Source: Hofstenia miamia (taxonomy: Eukaryota > Xenacoelomorpha > Acoela). From it: a stretch of DNA of 64,000 nucleotides. Of this stretch, positions 34,536 to 46,273 are shown piece by piece. Within the stretch, counting starts at the first letter, position 1; the number at the start of each line of letters is the position of its first letter. The notes beneath the pieces are model-generated. The model searched no databases. It had not been told where the DNA came from and saw nothing but the letters and a program-made list of their open reading frames with translations. The position numbers and the translations under genes were made by a program. The stretch lies in NCBI GenBank assembly GCA_004352715.1, contig SCFE01000001.1, positions 4,292,299 to 4,356,298 of the forward strand. The letters run 5' to 3'.

Positions 34536-35283
34536 CCTTAAAACCTGTCGATTGCAAAACATATTGGAAGTTTCAAAGACTCACTATTTAATAGATCCAG
34601 CATCAGAATATCTTCTCTATTTTCCTTGCTGCTATTAAACAACTTAAAAATTTCTGACATGATTTCGAACACAGATGACATTCATCACAATGTTAAATTG
34701 TCCAATATTATATTTCGTTTATAATTAAGGTATTTTGCAAAAAATTGTATTTAAGATACACACAATGTGGAATGGAAAGCTTACCTTAGCCCCGGTACCC
34801 GATAATATTTATCAATGCAATGAACATATTCACATAGATTGGGTAGAAATTTTGAAATTCTTGTTTTAATCAGAATCATGTTTTAATCAGGATCGCTTAA
34901 TTAACTAGTGTAAAGTAAATAAAGAGATGTGATTATTGATGTGCTTTCGTACACTTTTTCTGAATTAAAAATAAAAATCTTTTTATAACTAATAAATGTG
35001 GAAAGTATTCTTTTAAAATATTTTATGCTCACAGCTTTATCGCATAATTCGGCACTTCAAATTACATAGATCTAACTCATTAAAACTAGATGTTGTTCAT
35101 CGGATTTCAGAAGTTAAAATCAATTATTTTCACATCTCTTGTTTCTTGATTGCCACAAATTCATTAAAATGCTTAACTTGACGCTAAATATTTTAATTAA
35201 TATACCTTCTTCTATTTGTAATTGATGTTTGTCATTAATTAGAATTCAATTCAATTGACTTTAAATAAGTTCTTTTTCAGCAT
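34536..35283. other. Non-coding stretch
   Basis: No supported feature. Confidence 0.5.
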
Positions 35284-35320
35284 TAGTGATGTGCGGGTAC
35301 GGACTGATACAGGTAGGCTT
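35284..35320 (+). repeat. hAT-like terminus
   Basis: TAGTGATGTGCGGGTACGG is a hAT-type tip with a GCGGGTACGG word. A related word (reverse complement GCGGACGGGTACGTGC) lies at about 37407-37423, perhaps the other end, with a 1,000-N gap between. No target duplication could be read. Confidence 0.35.
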
Positions 35321-35519
35321 CCACTCCACATTATGAGTATTCTAAGTAAGACTTTTTTGAAAATCATAAATTATTATGAATAAAATGTTTAAAATGAATG
35401 TACAATCAAAGTGAATTGTGTTTGAAATGTTATTGAAAGTTTTTAGATTGCATAATAGCAGGAAAAGGCATTCTAGGGTTAAACATTTTGGGCTTGGCTG
35501 GGTAGGTGAAGAAGGCATT

Positions 35520-36519
35520 NNNNNNNNNNNNNNNNNNNNNNNNNNNNNNNNNNNNNNNNNNNNNNNNNNNNNNNNNNNNNNNNNNNNNNNNNNNNNNNNN
35601 NNNNNNNNNNNNNNNNNNNNNNNNNNNNNNNNNNNNNNNNNNNNNNNNNNNNNNNNNNNNNNNNNNNNNNNNNNNNNNNNNNNNNNNNNNNNNNNNNNNN
35701 NNNNNNNNNNNNNNNNNNNNNNNNNNNNNNNNNNNNNNNNNNNNNNNNNNNNNNNNNNNNNNNNNNNNNNNNNNNNNNNNNNNNNNNNNNNNNNNNNNNN
35801 NNNNNNNNNNNNNNNNNNNNNNNNNNNNNNNNNNNNNNNNNNNNNNNNNNNNNNNNNNNNNNNNNNNNNNNNNNNNNNNNNNNNNNNNNNNNNNNNNNNN
35901 NNNNNNNNNNNNNNNNNNNNNNNNNNNNNNNNNNNNNNNNNNNNNNNNNNNNNNNNNNNNNNNNNNNNNNNNNNNNNNNNNNNNNNNNNNNNNNNNNNNN
36001 NNNNNNNNNNNNNNNNNNNNNNNNNNNNNNNNNNNNNNNNNNNNNNNNNNNNNNNNNNNNNNNNNNNNNNNNNNNNNNNNNNNNNNNNNNNNNNNNNNNN
36101 NNNNNNNNNNNNNNNNNNNNNNNNNNNNNNNNNNNNNNNNNNNNNNNNNNNNNNNNNNNNNNNNNNNNNNNNNNNNNNNNNNNNNNNNNNNNNNNNNNNN
36201 NNNNNNNNNNNNNNNNNNNNNNNNNNNNNNNNNNNNNNNNNNNNNNNNNNNNNNNNNNNNNNNNNNNNNNNNNNNNNNNNNNNNNNNNNNNNNNNNNNNN
36301 NNNNNNNNNNNNNNNNNNNNNNNNNNNNNNNNNNNNNNNNNNNNNNNNNNNNNNNNNNNNNNNNNNNNNNNNNNNNNNNNNNNNNNNNNNNNNNNNNNNN
36401 NNNNNNNNNNNNNNNNNNNNNNNNNNNNNNNNNNNNNNNNNNNNNNNNNNNNNNNNNNNNNNNNNNNNNNNNNNNNNNNNNNNNNNNNNNNNNNNNNNNN
36501 NNNNNNNNNNNNNNNNNNN

Positions 36520-36556
<37 letters not shown>
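35520..36556. other. Assembly gap, 1000 N, then (TA)n(GA)n
   Basis: N 35520-36519 is a default-size gap. A TA run and then GAGAGA (36520-36556) follow. Confidence 0.98.
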
Positions 36557-36959
36557 AAGAGTATCTAATTAATAATCCGGATTATTATAACAGTAACAAC
36601 ATAAGCTATAATAAACAAAGTTATTAATGATGAGGTCAATTGTTTAATCTGATTCCCATTATTGTTTAGACAAGTTGAGCTCTGGGTGGTATAGGGCTGT
36701 CCACCTAGATAATAAACAAAACAAGAGGCGCTCTAAATTTGAGCACTGCATTTTTTGTTATATTTTGACCAAACCAAATTTTTCAATGAATAAAGTCCAA
36801 CATCTCACACAATAATATAACCTTAATAAGGGGGCTGGGTCCCCAATCGAATTTAACAAGGTGGTCTGAGTTCCCTGAGCACCTCCTGCGTACACTTCTG
36901 AACCGCAGACATGTCCACTGCATTGTGTATTCAATTATTACGTTCGGGCTTTTTCTACT
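36557..36959. other. Non-coding, possible 3' part of mariner relic
   Basis: Includes moderately G+C-rich DNA with AGGTGGACAGCCCTATACC on the minus strand. The last two catalytic residues of the neighbouring relic could not be found here. Confidence 0.4.
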
Positions 36960-37375
36960 CTAAAGTCGGAGTTATGTCCATTGCCATTAACATTCAGCTT
37001 AAATGGGGCATCACTGAACCATAATATTGAATCACAAAAATCACACAATTCAATTCTCCGTCATAGTCGTCATCTGAAAGTGTGTGTATCAGACGTGGAG
37101 TATAAGGCTCAAATGTGAGAGATTTGTAGATACAATCTAAAGATGATCTGGTGAAATCTGTTTGTTGCACATACAACGATTTAATGTGCTCGGCTATCAC
37201 TCCAATTCCTGTCTTAACATATCTATATTATTATCAGTAGCAACAGAAACAGATTTTCCTAGAAGAGGATGTTGCAAACTGAACCGCTTGCTTTAAACTT
37301 CTGTATGACAGAATTAATTGTTGACTTTGTTGGTGGTTCACATGTCATCTCGCTTACTAGGTCGCCTTTTTATGC
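36960..37375 (-). pseudogene. IS630/mariner-type transposase relic
   Basis: Minus-strand translation gives a helix-turn-helix block SEMTCEPPTKSTINSVIQKF (residue pattern P-T-x-S-T-I-N-x-x-I-x-K-F) and S-G-S-V-C-N, as in mariner-type N-termini. Further on, in another frame, FSDAPFKLNVNGNGHN matches the first catalytic block seen in the element at 42319 (WSDEATFKLNGHLNRNN). Several frameshifts and stops lie between, so it is a long-dead copy. The assignment rests on these two blocks in the correct order. Confidence 0.6.
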
Positions 37376-37987
37376 TTCGCACCCCATTTGGCCCTACATG
37401 TGAGGGCTTTGCACGTACCCGTCCGCTACCCACAAAATGTTGAAGATTTTCCCAATTTTTTGCTAAATATTAAAAAATTATAACTGAATGAATGAAAAAT
37501 TATTAGTCCAAAAACTACTTGGTACTACCAGTTACTCAATGATATGTTTCATTAGCAAAGTATGAATTGGGTGATATTAGATCATATTTGTGAAACAAAA
37601 CTTTTGGTACGTTTCTCCTTAGAAAAGTTTGAATTTGTTAACATTTAAATTTATATATAAGAAACTAGTTGAAGATAATCTCGATGATATACAAGCAGAA
37701 AAAATTTACTTTTAGTAGTGTTTAAGCATGTCTGCAAAGTGTGAATTATAAGAACACAGAACCCAGCATATCAATGTATACTTAACATGTTTCATTCACA
37801 AACAACTGAAGGCTAATAGGCAAAATGACTTTCAGAAATGCAATCAACTTGATTGACTTAGAAAGCGACATACTATGTCATTCATGTATTTTTGTAAAAG
37901 TTAAATTTTGTTGGACTTCTTATAGCAAGCATTTGGGCCTTGCCTGATAACATAATCTTTGCGTAGCTAGTAATTTTCTTTATTCAT
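37376..37987. other. Non-coding stretch
   Basis: Contains the GC-rich word GCACGTACCCGTCCGCTACC near 37408, possibly a hAT-like end. Nothing else is supported. Confidence 0.4.
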
Positions 37988-39019
37988 TATATACATATAT
38001 TATATATATATATATATATNNNNNNNNNNNNNNNNNNNNNNNNNNNNNNNNNNNNNNNNNNNNNNNNNNNNNNNNNNNNNNNNNNNNNNNNNNNNNNNNN
38101 NNNNNNNNNNNNNNNNNNNNNNNNNNNNNNNNNNNNNNNNNNNNNNNNNNNNNNNNNNNNNNNNNNNNNNNNNNNNNNNNNNNNNNNNNNNNNNNNNNNN
38201 NNNNNNNNNNNNNNNNNNNNNNNNNNNNNNNNNNNNNNNNNNNNNNNNNNNNNNNNNNNNNNNNNNNNNNNNNNNNNNNNNNNNNNNNNNNNNNNNNNNN
38301 NNNNNNNNNNNNNNNNNNNNNNNNNNNNNNNNNNNNNNNNNNNNNNNNNNNNNNNNNNNNNNNNNNNNNNNNNNNNNNNNNNNNNNNNNNNNNNNNNNNN
38401 NNNNNNNNNNNNNNNNNNNNNNNNNNNNNNNNNNNNNNNNNNNNNNNNNNNNNNNNNNNNNNNNNNNNNNNNNNNNNNNNNNNNNNNNNNNNNNNNNNNN
38501 NNNNNNNNNNNNNNNNNNNNNNNNNNNNNNNNNNNNNNNNNNNNNNNNNNNNNNNNNNNNNNNNNNNNNNNNNNNNNNNNNNNNNNNNNNNNNNNNNNNN
38601 NNNNNNNNNNNNNNNNNNNNNNNNNNNNNNNNNNNNNNNNNNNNNNNNNNNNNNNNNNNNNNNNNNNNNNNNNNNNNNNNNNNNNNNNNNNNNNNNNNNN
38701 NNNNNNNNNNNNNNNNNNNNNNNNNNNNNNNNNNNNNNNNNNNNNNNNNNNNNNNNNNNNNNNNNNNNNNNNNNNNNNNNNNNNNNNNNNNNNNNNNNNN
38801 NNNNNNNNNNNNNNNNNNNNNNNNNNNNNNNNNNNNNNNNNNNNNNNNNNNNNNNNNNNNNNNNNNNNNNNNNNNNNNNNNNNNNNNNNNNNNNNNNNNN
38901 NNNNNNNNNNNNNNNNNNNNNNNNNNNNNNNNNNNNNNNNNNNNNNNNNNNNNNNNNNNNNNNNNNNNNNNNNNNNNNNNNNNNNNNNNNNNNNNNNNNN
39001 NNNNNNNNNNNNNNNNNNN
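37988..39019. other. (TA)n and assembly gap, 1000 N
   Basis: An interrupted TA repeat (37988-38019) runs into N 38020-39019, a default-size gap. Confidence 0.98.
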
Positions 39020-40513
39020 TTTACATATATTTGTTTTTATATATGTTTGTTTGTGCTTGTGCATGTGTGTGTATGTCTGATACAGATATGCGAGAGTGAA
39101 CATCAATTGTACTATCCCCCCCTACTTCCAATGTAATTTTTTCAATTGAAGTGCTTTGTAAATTTATAAAATTTGGCGGTTGTAATGCAAGAGTCGGCTT
39201 AATTAAATCTAGCTGGAAGTCAATCAAAGTCGTACATTATCTCTCAAAGGGAACTGAAAACGTTAGTGATGCAGTCGAGCGTGCTTCATTGCAAGTGGAT
39301 GACAGATTATTAATTTAATTTGTCAGCTGATGTAGTTAAGAGTTGCAGGTCAATTAAAAATTACGTTTGAAGAAAACACCGGTGCCCAATTTTATGAATA
39401 ACTAGTGAACTTTGAAAAGAATTGTCCTCTCTTAAATATGTATGGAGATTTACTTTATGAAAACATATTTATTCAAGTAATCAATTCGCTCAAAGAAATT
39501 CAAAGAGTAAAGCTCTTTTAGAGAAAATAAGTATGGCTGTAATTAAATACAAATGAAACATTACAATATTTTATGCCATTTACAACGATCAAACAGACTT
39601 ATTCTTAGTATATACAGGTGGTGCTTTAGGAAATCTGATTCATCATTCTTAAAAAAGATTTCTATTTATGTTCTGATATTGGTTCAAGTCAAAATTAGGC
39701 CACAACCATCTCATGAAATTCTTGGCTTCATGGTTCCATGCGGAACAACGACATAACTTCTATTTGATCCTAATTGGTAAAAATTACGAGGAATATTCCG
39801 ACATCCGTTTCTTCATATCTGGTCCAATTGCAAAATTCACTCTCAGGTTCCATTGCTATGGGACTGGATGACCCCATGAAACCTTATTATGAATAACTAG
39901 TCTTAGAGTGAGCACTGTAAGATATACAATTCTTTGTCTTGGCAATTGACAATGTAGGTCTGTGTGTGCGTATATTTGTCATTGCATGTTGTTTTTGCTA
40001 ATTATAATTATTACTTATTTTGACTTTTGCAGTAACTGCATGCCCATAACAATGTATAAAACATAATTTTTATAAATATATTCACTTAGATATACTTACC
40101 CACTCCTCAATTGTTAAACATGAATGACATGGATACATGCATATATTTTGTAGACAGTTTTCTGCAGTTTATTGTCTCAGCACATGCTATGAGCATGTTC
40201 TTAAGTAGATTTACTCAGAAATAAAATAATGATTTTTACAACAAAGTGGTTGTGAGGTGATTTTAAGCAATTTTGCTTAAAGAATTACCATAAGAATGAA
40301 TAAATTTATTATCTATCCTTGTTTTTCATCTTCAATTATCTATGTATATCCACAAAATGCATATCCAATGTATATGCATGGATGCGATTGATTCATATCT
40401 AGATCCAGATTCACAGGGGGCCTGTTGCATAGGACGAAGATTATGAGCCTCCACTACAGAATGAGTATTATGTAATCTGCAAACACTGATCAAGCTATCG
40501 GAATTGATACGGA
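39020..40513. other. Non-coding stretch
   Basis: No supported feature. A TCATGGTTCCATG word at about 39727 recurs at 43925 in similar context and may belong to an unclassified repeat. Confidence 0.45.
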
Positions 40514-40794
40514 CTACTTCTTGACATTAGGCATAGCTTACCATTATATTCTAATACAAGAAAATGACAAGAAAATACGCCTTTAAAGCTGATGGACGCT
40601 CGCTTGTGGACGAGCATGTGAACGGTTTTGGAAAACTTAAAGTATTACTCTATTTGGATAATGTCATTCTTGCTTCAAGAAATTTCAAGGAACAAGTTGC
40701 TGCAATCAGGAAGGCTTTGATCGTTCTCAAAAAGCCAATTTTACAAAACAGGACATCAAACCAGAAAAACATAAAAGAATTCCAAGTACATTAG
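40514..40794 (+). pseudogene. Ty3/gypsy-like RT relic
   Basis: The frame reads DYFLTLGIAYHYILIQENDK, equivalent to the 'F-S-x-L-D-L-x-x-G-Y-H-Q-I' palm motif of gypsy RT. After a frame change at about 40563 it reads KYAFKADGRS and LLYLDNVILASRNFKEQ, equivalent to the 'Y-L-D-D-V-L-I-x-S-x-x-F-x-E-H' motif with the second aspartate of the active site changed to asparagine. The middle 'M-P-F-G-L' block is absent, which implies an internal deletion. The relic is inactive. Confidence 0.5.
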
Positions 40795-40973
40795 CTGACA
40801 AGGGATATTCGTCCTTATTTGTACTGAATTGTTGCATCGAAATTTTCATAGGAAAAGGATCGAAAAAAATATTTGGACTACGGATCATTGCAGGATTTAG
40901 AAAACCACACGCTTAATGTTGGATAGAAAAATAGTAGTTCCAGTTTTTTTATGGGACAAAAATTTTTTCCCAN

Positions 40974-41653
40974 TGACATTCTGGTCGCCAGTGACACTTT
41001 CGATGAACATCTCGAGAAATTACATAGAACCTTGGAGTTATTACAAAAAGCTGGTCTCAAGGTGAATGTGAATAAATGCTCTTTAGCCCAGATTAAAGTC
41101 ACATTTCTCAGGATGGTGATCGAACATGGACGAATCTCGATTAAAACCAATGCGAAACAGTTTTTAGAACAAATTGAGACACCCCAGAGCAGAAAAGATG
41201 TGCAGAGGCTAATGGGATTTCTGAATTATTACGGAATGTTCCTCCCTGATCTAGCTGAAAAAAACGAAGTCTATCACTCAATTACTTAAAAATTCCCACG
41301 AGTTTAAATGGACGTGGACTGAGTAAGAGGCATTGGAAGGGATTAAGTCCGAACTACAAAAGATACCGTCATTGAACACCCCAGACTATACAAAAGAATT
41401 CATTGTCAATTGTGACGCCAGTGCTGTCGCCATTAGCGGTGTGTTAAGCCAAGAAATAAATGGAGTGGAATGTTCAGTTCAGTACTTCAGCAGAAAGTTA
41501 CAAGCTGCTGAGAAAAACTACGGTGCAACCAAATGTGAAATGCTAGCGTTAGTAGAGTCGCTAAAGAAGTTTCGGTATTTCATTTTAGGTAGGAAATTCG
41601 TAGTGTGCACTGACAATAGCGCACTGGCCTGGCTTAAGAAGTTTTCAGGAGAT
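40974..41653 (+). pseudogene. Ty3/gypsy RT-RNase H fragment
   Basis: Starts immediately after a single N with DILVASDTFDEHLEKLHRTL, i.e. at the second active-site aspartate, then has the KCSLAQIKVTFL block, MGFLNYYGMFLPDLAE connection and, after a frameshift in the A run near 41260 and an in-frame TAA at 41324, an RNase H domain with catalytic D (NCDAS), E (KCEMLAL) and D (CTDNSALAWL). It ends at another single N. Gypsy polyproteins copy the RNA genome and remove the RNA strand. No integrase, protease or LTR is visible. It is a different copy from the one at 40514, since the two overlap in the same RT motif. Confidence 0.85.
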
Positions 41654-41654
41654 N

Positions 41655-42307
41655 GCTCGCTCAAATGACAATGTTAACTTAGTTGTCTCTGCTTTCAGTG
41701 ATGATCAAAGAAGACAAGCTTCGATAGACTTCAATCTTTCAAAACAACGATTCAGCGGATCCTTCACGAAAGTAACATCAAAACTTTTCGTCCGAATCTT
41801 CTACATAAATTAAATGAAGATGACTTCGATAGGCAGGTCGAGTTTTGTGAAGTGTTTTTGCATGAAACAGAAGACGATCCGGACTTTCCAGACATGATCG
41901 TATGGTCTGATGAGGCCACGTTTAAACTGAATGGTCATCTTAATCGCAACAACAGCATCTACTGGGCAAAAGAGAATCCTCATGAAATCCTACAGCGGGA
42001 TGTGAATCACCCTGGTGCTACATCGTGGGCCGGTCTCTCTTCAAGGGGCTTAATAGACCCATTTTCTTCGACGGAACGGTAAATGGAGAGCGATACCTGG
42101 AGCTTTTGCGTACTAGTGTGATGTCGGAAATCAATAGACTGTATGCCAATGACGAAGAGTTGCCTTACTTTCAACAGGACGGAGCTCTGGCTCATTATGC
42201 CTCAATTGTAAGAGGATATCTCCTTGCCAGAGTTGGTAGTGACATCACTGCATGGATTAGACGTCGTGGTGACATTGAGTATCCACCGAGAAGCCCTGAT
42301 CTAACTC
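41655..42307 (+). repeat. Duplicate transposase piece between two single Ns
   Basis: Reads identically to 42703-43355 (offset 1,048), including both frame-breaking lesions of that copy, and is bounded by single Ns at 41654 and 42308. Identical damage in two adjacent copies argues for a small repeat contig placed twice by the scaffolder, not a second insertion. Confidence 0.85.
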
Positions 42308-42318
42308 NTATATATATA

Positions 42319-43688
42319 CAGGGCGTCTCAGAACTATGTAGACAGTATTCAGGCTTTGTGCTACAAATTGTGAAACGGCAATGTACGTCAAAGTACGGTG
42401 CTATTGTTTGATTTCTATGCAAACATGCATTGCCTTTATAAATTTATTTTATTTTATTTCAGATTCGGCAAGCATTAGTCATGTCTGGTGAATATCATGT
42501 TCGAATTACATTTGAAGAAAGAAAAAAACAAGTTTTGAAGTGATATTTTAAATACGAAAAAGTTCGTGAAGTTCAGAGACAATGGAAAGCCACTTACAAC
42601 TCAGAGCCTCCACGTCGAGAGACAATCTCTCGAATAAGAAATAAATTTGAGAACGCAGGAACAATCGGGATTATCCAAAAGATAACCGGCCGTCCAAGAA
42701 CTGCTCGCTCAAATGACAATGTTAACTTAGTTGTCTCTGCTTTCAGTGATGATCAAAGAAGACAAGCTTCGATAGACTTCAATCTTTCAAAACAACGATT
42801 CAGCGGATCCTTCACGAAAGTAACATCAAAACTTTTCGTCCGAATCTTCTACATAAATTAAATGAAGATGACTTCGATAGGCAGGTCGAGTTTTGTGAAG
42901 TGTTTTTGCATGAAACAGAAGACGATCCGGACTTTCCAGACATGATCGTATGGTCTGATGAGGCCACGTTTAAACTGAATGGTCATCTTAATCGCAACAA
43001 CAGCATCTACTGGGCAAAAGAGAATCCTCATGAAATCCTACAGCGGGATGTGAATCACCCTGGTGCTACATCGTGGGCCGGTCTCTCTTCAAGGGGCTTA
43101 ATAGACCCATTTTCTTCGACGGAACGGTAAATGGAGAGCGATACCTGGAGCTTTTGCGTACTAGTGTGATGTCGGAAATCAATAGACTGTATGCCAATGA
43201 CGAAGAGTTGCCTTACTTTCAACAGGACGGAGCTCTGGCTCATTATGCCTCAATTGTAAGAGGATATCTCCTTGCCAGAGTTGGTAGTGACATCACTGCA
43301 TGGATTAGACGTCGTGGTGACATTGAGTATCCACCGAGAAGCCCTGATCTAACTCCATTAGACTTCTTCTTCTGGGGTTATCTAAAGAACGAAGTCTACA
43401 AGAGTCCGCGTCCCCTCAATCTTCAAGAAACTAGAGATAAGGTCACATCAAGTGCAAGAAATATTCCAATTGACATCATCTCAAAGATATGTCGTTCTGT
43501 GACCTCTCGCTGCCATGAATTGATTGCTGTTGATGGACAGCACTTTGAGCATTTGCGTTAAAACGTTATGTATTTTCGCATTGTTACATGTAGTTTGAAA
43601 TACGGTTTCAGGTTGATTTCAATAAATGTATTATATAGCTAAAGATTAGTTTTTTAACTGCCTACATAGTTCTGAGACACACACACAC
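42319..43688 (+). mobile_element. IS630/mariner-type DNA transposon
   Basis: The left end starts CAGGGCGTCTCAGAACTATG after a TA. The right end, on the opposite strand, carries GTCTCAGAACTATGTAGGCA, an inverted match of over 20 bp. The outermost right bases are replaced by an (AC)n run before TA(TA)n, so the right tip has slipped. The element is about 1.37 kb, inserted in TA-rich DNA, with one plus-strand transposase. The tip CAGGGxGTCTCA is common in this animal group. Confidence 0.9.
42481..43561 (+). pseudogene. IS630/mariner-type transposase, inactivated
   Basis: Starts ATGTCTGGTGAATATCATG. An in-frame TGA at 42541, where related proteins have W (K-W-Y-x-K-Y), interrupts the N-terminal helix-turn-helix, which goes on with EVQRQWKATYNSEPPRRETI and the linker TGRPRTARS. 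One base is missing at about 42790 and another in the T run at about 43110. The catalytic triad is visible across frames: WSDEATFKLNG, YFQQDGALAHYA and PPRSPDLTPLDFFFWGYLKN. I count 39 residues between the second and third aspartates, so DD39D, longer than the usual mariner DD34D. It ends HFEHLR and TAA at 43559-43561. Three lesions make it inactive, but the sequence is otherwise well preserved, so the insertion is fairly young. Confidence 0.88.
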
Positions 43689-43711
43689 TATATATATATA
43701 TATATATATAT
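43681..43711. repeat. (AC)n then (TA)n microsatellite
   Basis: Compound repeat that has replaced the last bases of the transposon's right end. Confidence 0.9.
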
Positions 43712-44152
43712 ACTTTGAAGTTTATTGCATAGATTTGTTAAAATAATTTTCAATTGAATGAAAATCTAATAAAACTTTAATCAGGCTGCCATAGATATTC
43801 ATTTCAATTGCATATGACGCCATGAGACTAGCGTTCTGCAGGGCTAGAATTCTACTGATCTCAGTCCCATTTAGTTCCAATGAAACGGTTATAATTTCCT
43901 TCCTATACTAGGTCCATGGAATTTCATGGTTCCATCGTCCCATGTGGCTGGCACACGGAATTACTTTTATTTTGAGCAAGTTATTGACAATATTTTGAAA
44001 TCCGTGGTCACAATGTATTTTGTGGTCTGTGTCCCACAGAAATATTTAATCCCTACTCTAAGTTCAATAGGACTAGGGCCAGTAAATCTCATTGGGCATT
44101 ACATGAGAAGCCTGTTTCCATCACAGTGAAAATAGGAAATCATGTATTTAAT
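43712..44152. other. Non-coding stretch
   Basis: No supported feature apart from the TCATGGTTCCAT word shared with 39727. Confidence 0.45.
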
Positions 44153-44181
44153 AGATATACATATATATATATGAATATACA

Positions 44182-44226
<45 letters not shown>

Positions 44227-44229
44227 TAT
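44153..44229. repeat. (TA)n microsatellite
   Basis: Long interrupted TA repeat. Confidence 0.95.
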
Positions 44230-46234
44230 AGGTTGTCTCAAACTTAATCTAAGGATTATAAATGTCTCTGACTTTTGAACGATGCAATGGATTTTAACAT
44301 GACTTCACACAAACCTACTATAAATTATGGCATTTTACTTGCATCATGAATTTTTAAAATCGACGACCTTTAAATCCAGTTATGACCTTTTGAAGTAAAA
44401 GCACATTTTTTTCCACACCTAAATCTTATCTTATTCCTTGCATTTTTTTAGATGCCTGACCAACTCGTTAAAAGGATAATAGTTAGACACTCCTGAAGTA
44501 TTGGTAGACTGTTAATGTTACTGTTACGCCCTCATTGCAAAAACTCGTATTATCCACAAATTTAAGACGGTTGTCATAATCGCTTAATAAATTGTTGATA
44601 AAGAGAATGAACTTCCAAGGTCTTAATTTTGTGGACTACAATCGAAAAAAAACAGGATCTGGTAATTAAACCTTAAAGTGTCAGGAATTTGTTAATGTAT
44701 TTATGATTTCCTTAGGAGAAATGATTATACAATTAGGTATGCTGTTACGATTGAAATCTTTCTCGAAGCTTTCTTAGCGTCAACTGTTTCCAGTAGTTTA
44801 AGCTTAGATTTCCGAAACAGATTAGAGGCTGATTGAATTTTAGTAATATGATTTAACGGAGTGCATTTTTTATTAATTTTGCAAGTTAACTCTTAATTAG
44901 ATCGGCTTAACAACAGGAAGTAACAAGATACAGAGGTTTAGAGTTTTAAATAATATTCAAGGAAGGTAATTCGGAGATTTATATGATTTTACTAGCTTTC
45001 ATTCACTTAGCGGTGAGTTACGTCTAGCAGACGGTTCAGCACTAGGTACGGATGTAGTCGCTATTAAAAGCCGTAAAGCTCATGACAAAATTATTCCAAG
45101 ATTCTCATCTCAATAAAAATTTCTAAGCCATCAACATCTAAGAGAAGCAAGGTACAGGGACTTGCTTCATTATAGTTGAATTCTAAAACTTACCATATAT
45201 GTACATGTACATGCACATTTACATAGATTTTATATTACCTGCAATCAATTTAACTCTAGGAAACCCTGGAATTTTTACAATTTGTGATTGCTTATATGAA
45301 AAATCATAATTCACTAAATAATAAGGATATCTCATATTTCTCAAACCCAAGGTGCTTTTCCTTTAATTCAGAAGTCCCCGTGATCACGGTGCAAAAACTT
45401 TTGCGCACGGCTTGACTTGGTTAGTCTATTGACAGAAAACAAAGTATTTGAGAACAGTTGTCGCTGTCATGGGTCTTCGACGGCTAGGTATGGGAAGAAT
45501 TTGAAGGTTTTTTCAAAAAAAATCGAAATTTTCATTGAAAAAAGTTAATATTTGCATTTATTTCAGATACAGGATAAAGTTTAATTCAAATTTTCATATA
45601 ACAGAGAAGCAAGCTTGTCCAGAGATGCTCCAAAATCCCATTATTCCCAAATTTCATAATTGGCTTTTTGCGATAACTGTTTGAGAATGTGAAAAAAACG
45701 GCTTTTGAAGATATAAGCACAATAGATTGTTTGGGCCTAACTTGACCCAGTCTCATTAATCTCTAAAATTTGACCCAACTCGACCTTTCTCATTTATTAA
45801 ATTTCATGTACATGAAAAAACTAAATATTACCTATTTAGTAAATTACGATTTCGACAATAATGTTGCGTAAACTGCTTTTTTGTTATTATGATTTAAATG
45901 ATAATTTCTCATAATTCAGCCAAAATATTGCAATTTGACAGCTATCCCAAAATCTCAAAATGTTGGTAGTTTATTACTAGTTTGCACCTCTGTTCAGTCT
46001 AAGCGGCCTGCTTACTAAAAGAGATGTTGCAAATTTTAAAATTTGTAATTGAAACACTATAAGAAATTTTGGCATTAATTCTAGATATTAGAAGCTAGCA
46101 ATGCATGAAGATTCTTAACGTTTTAATTTTTCAATAATATAAATTTAAAAACTACATTTTTAGGATTTGAGATATTATATGGTCACATGGCAATCTGATT
46201 GTAAACATTTTATTAAATGCTAAAATATATACGT

Positions 46235-46273
<39 letters not shown>

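Noticed and set aside
35418-36572. Long open frames across N runs at 35.4-36.6, 38.0-39.1, 22.6-23.4 and 24.3-24.8 kb
   Set aside because: Same artefact: N and TA repeats (read as YIYI) produce open frames without meaning.
41655-42307. Second, independent mariner insertion
   Set aside because: Identical to the neighbouring copy including its lesions and bounded by single Ns, so it is best explained by misassembly.
44230-44300. Complete IS630-type element starting GGTTGTCTCAAAC
   Set aside because: Only a tip-like start. No inverted partner or transposase block was found downstream.
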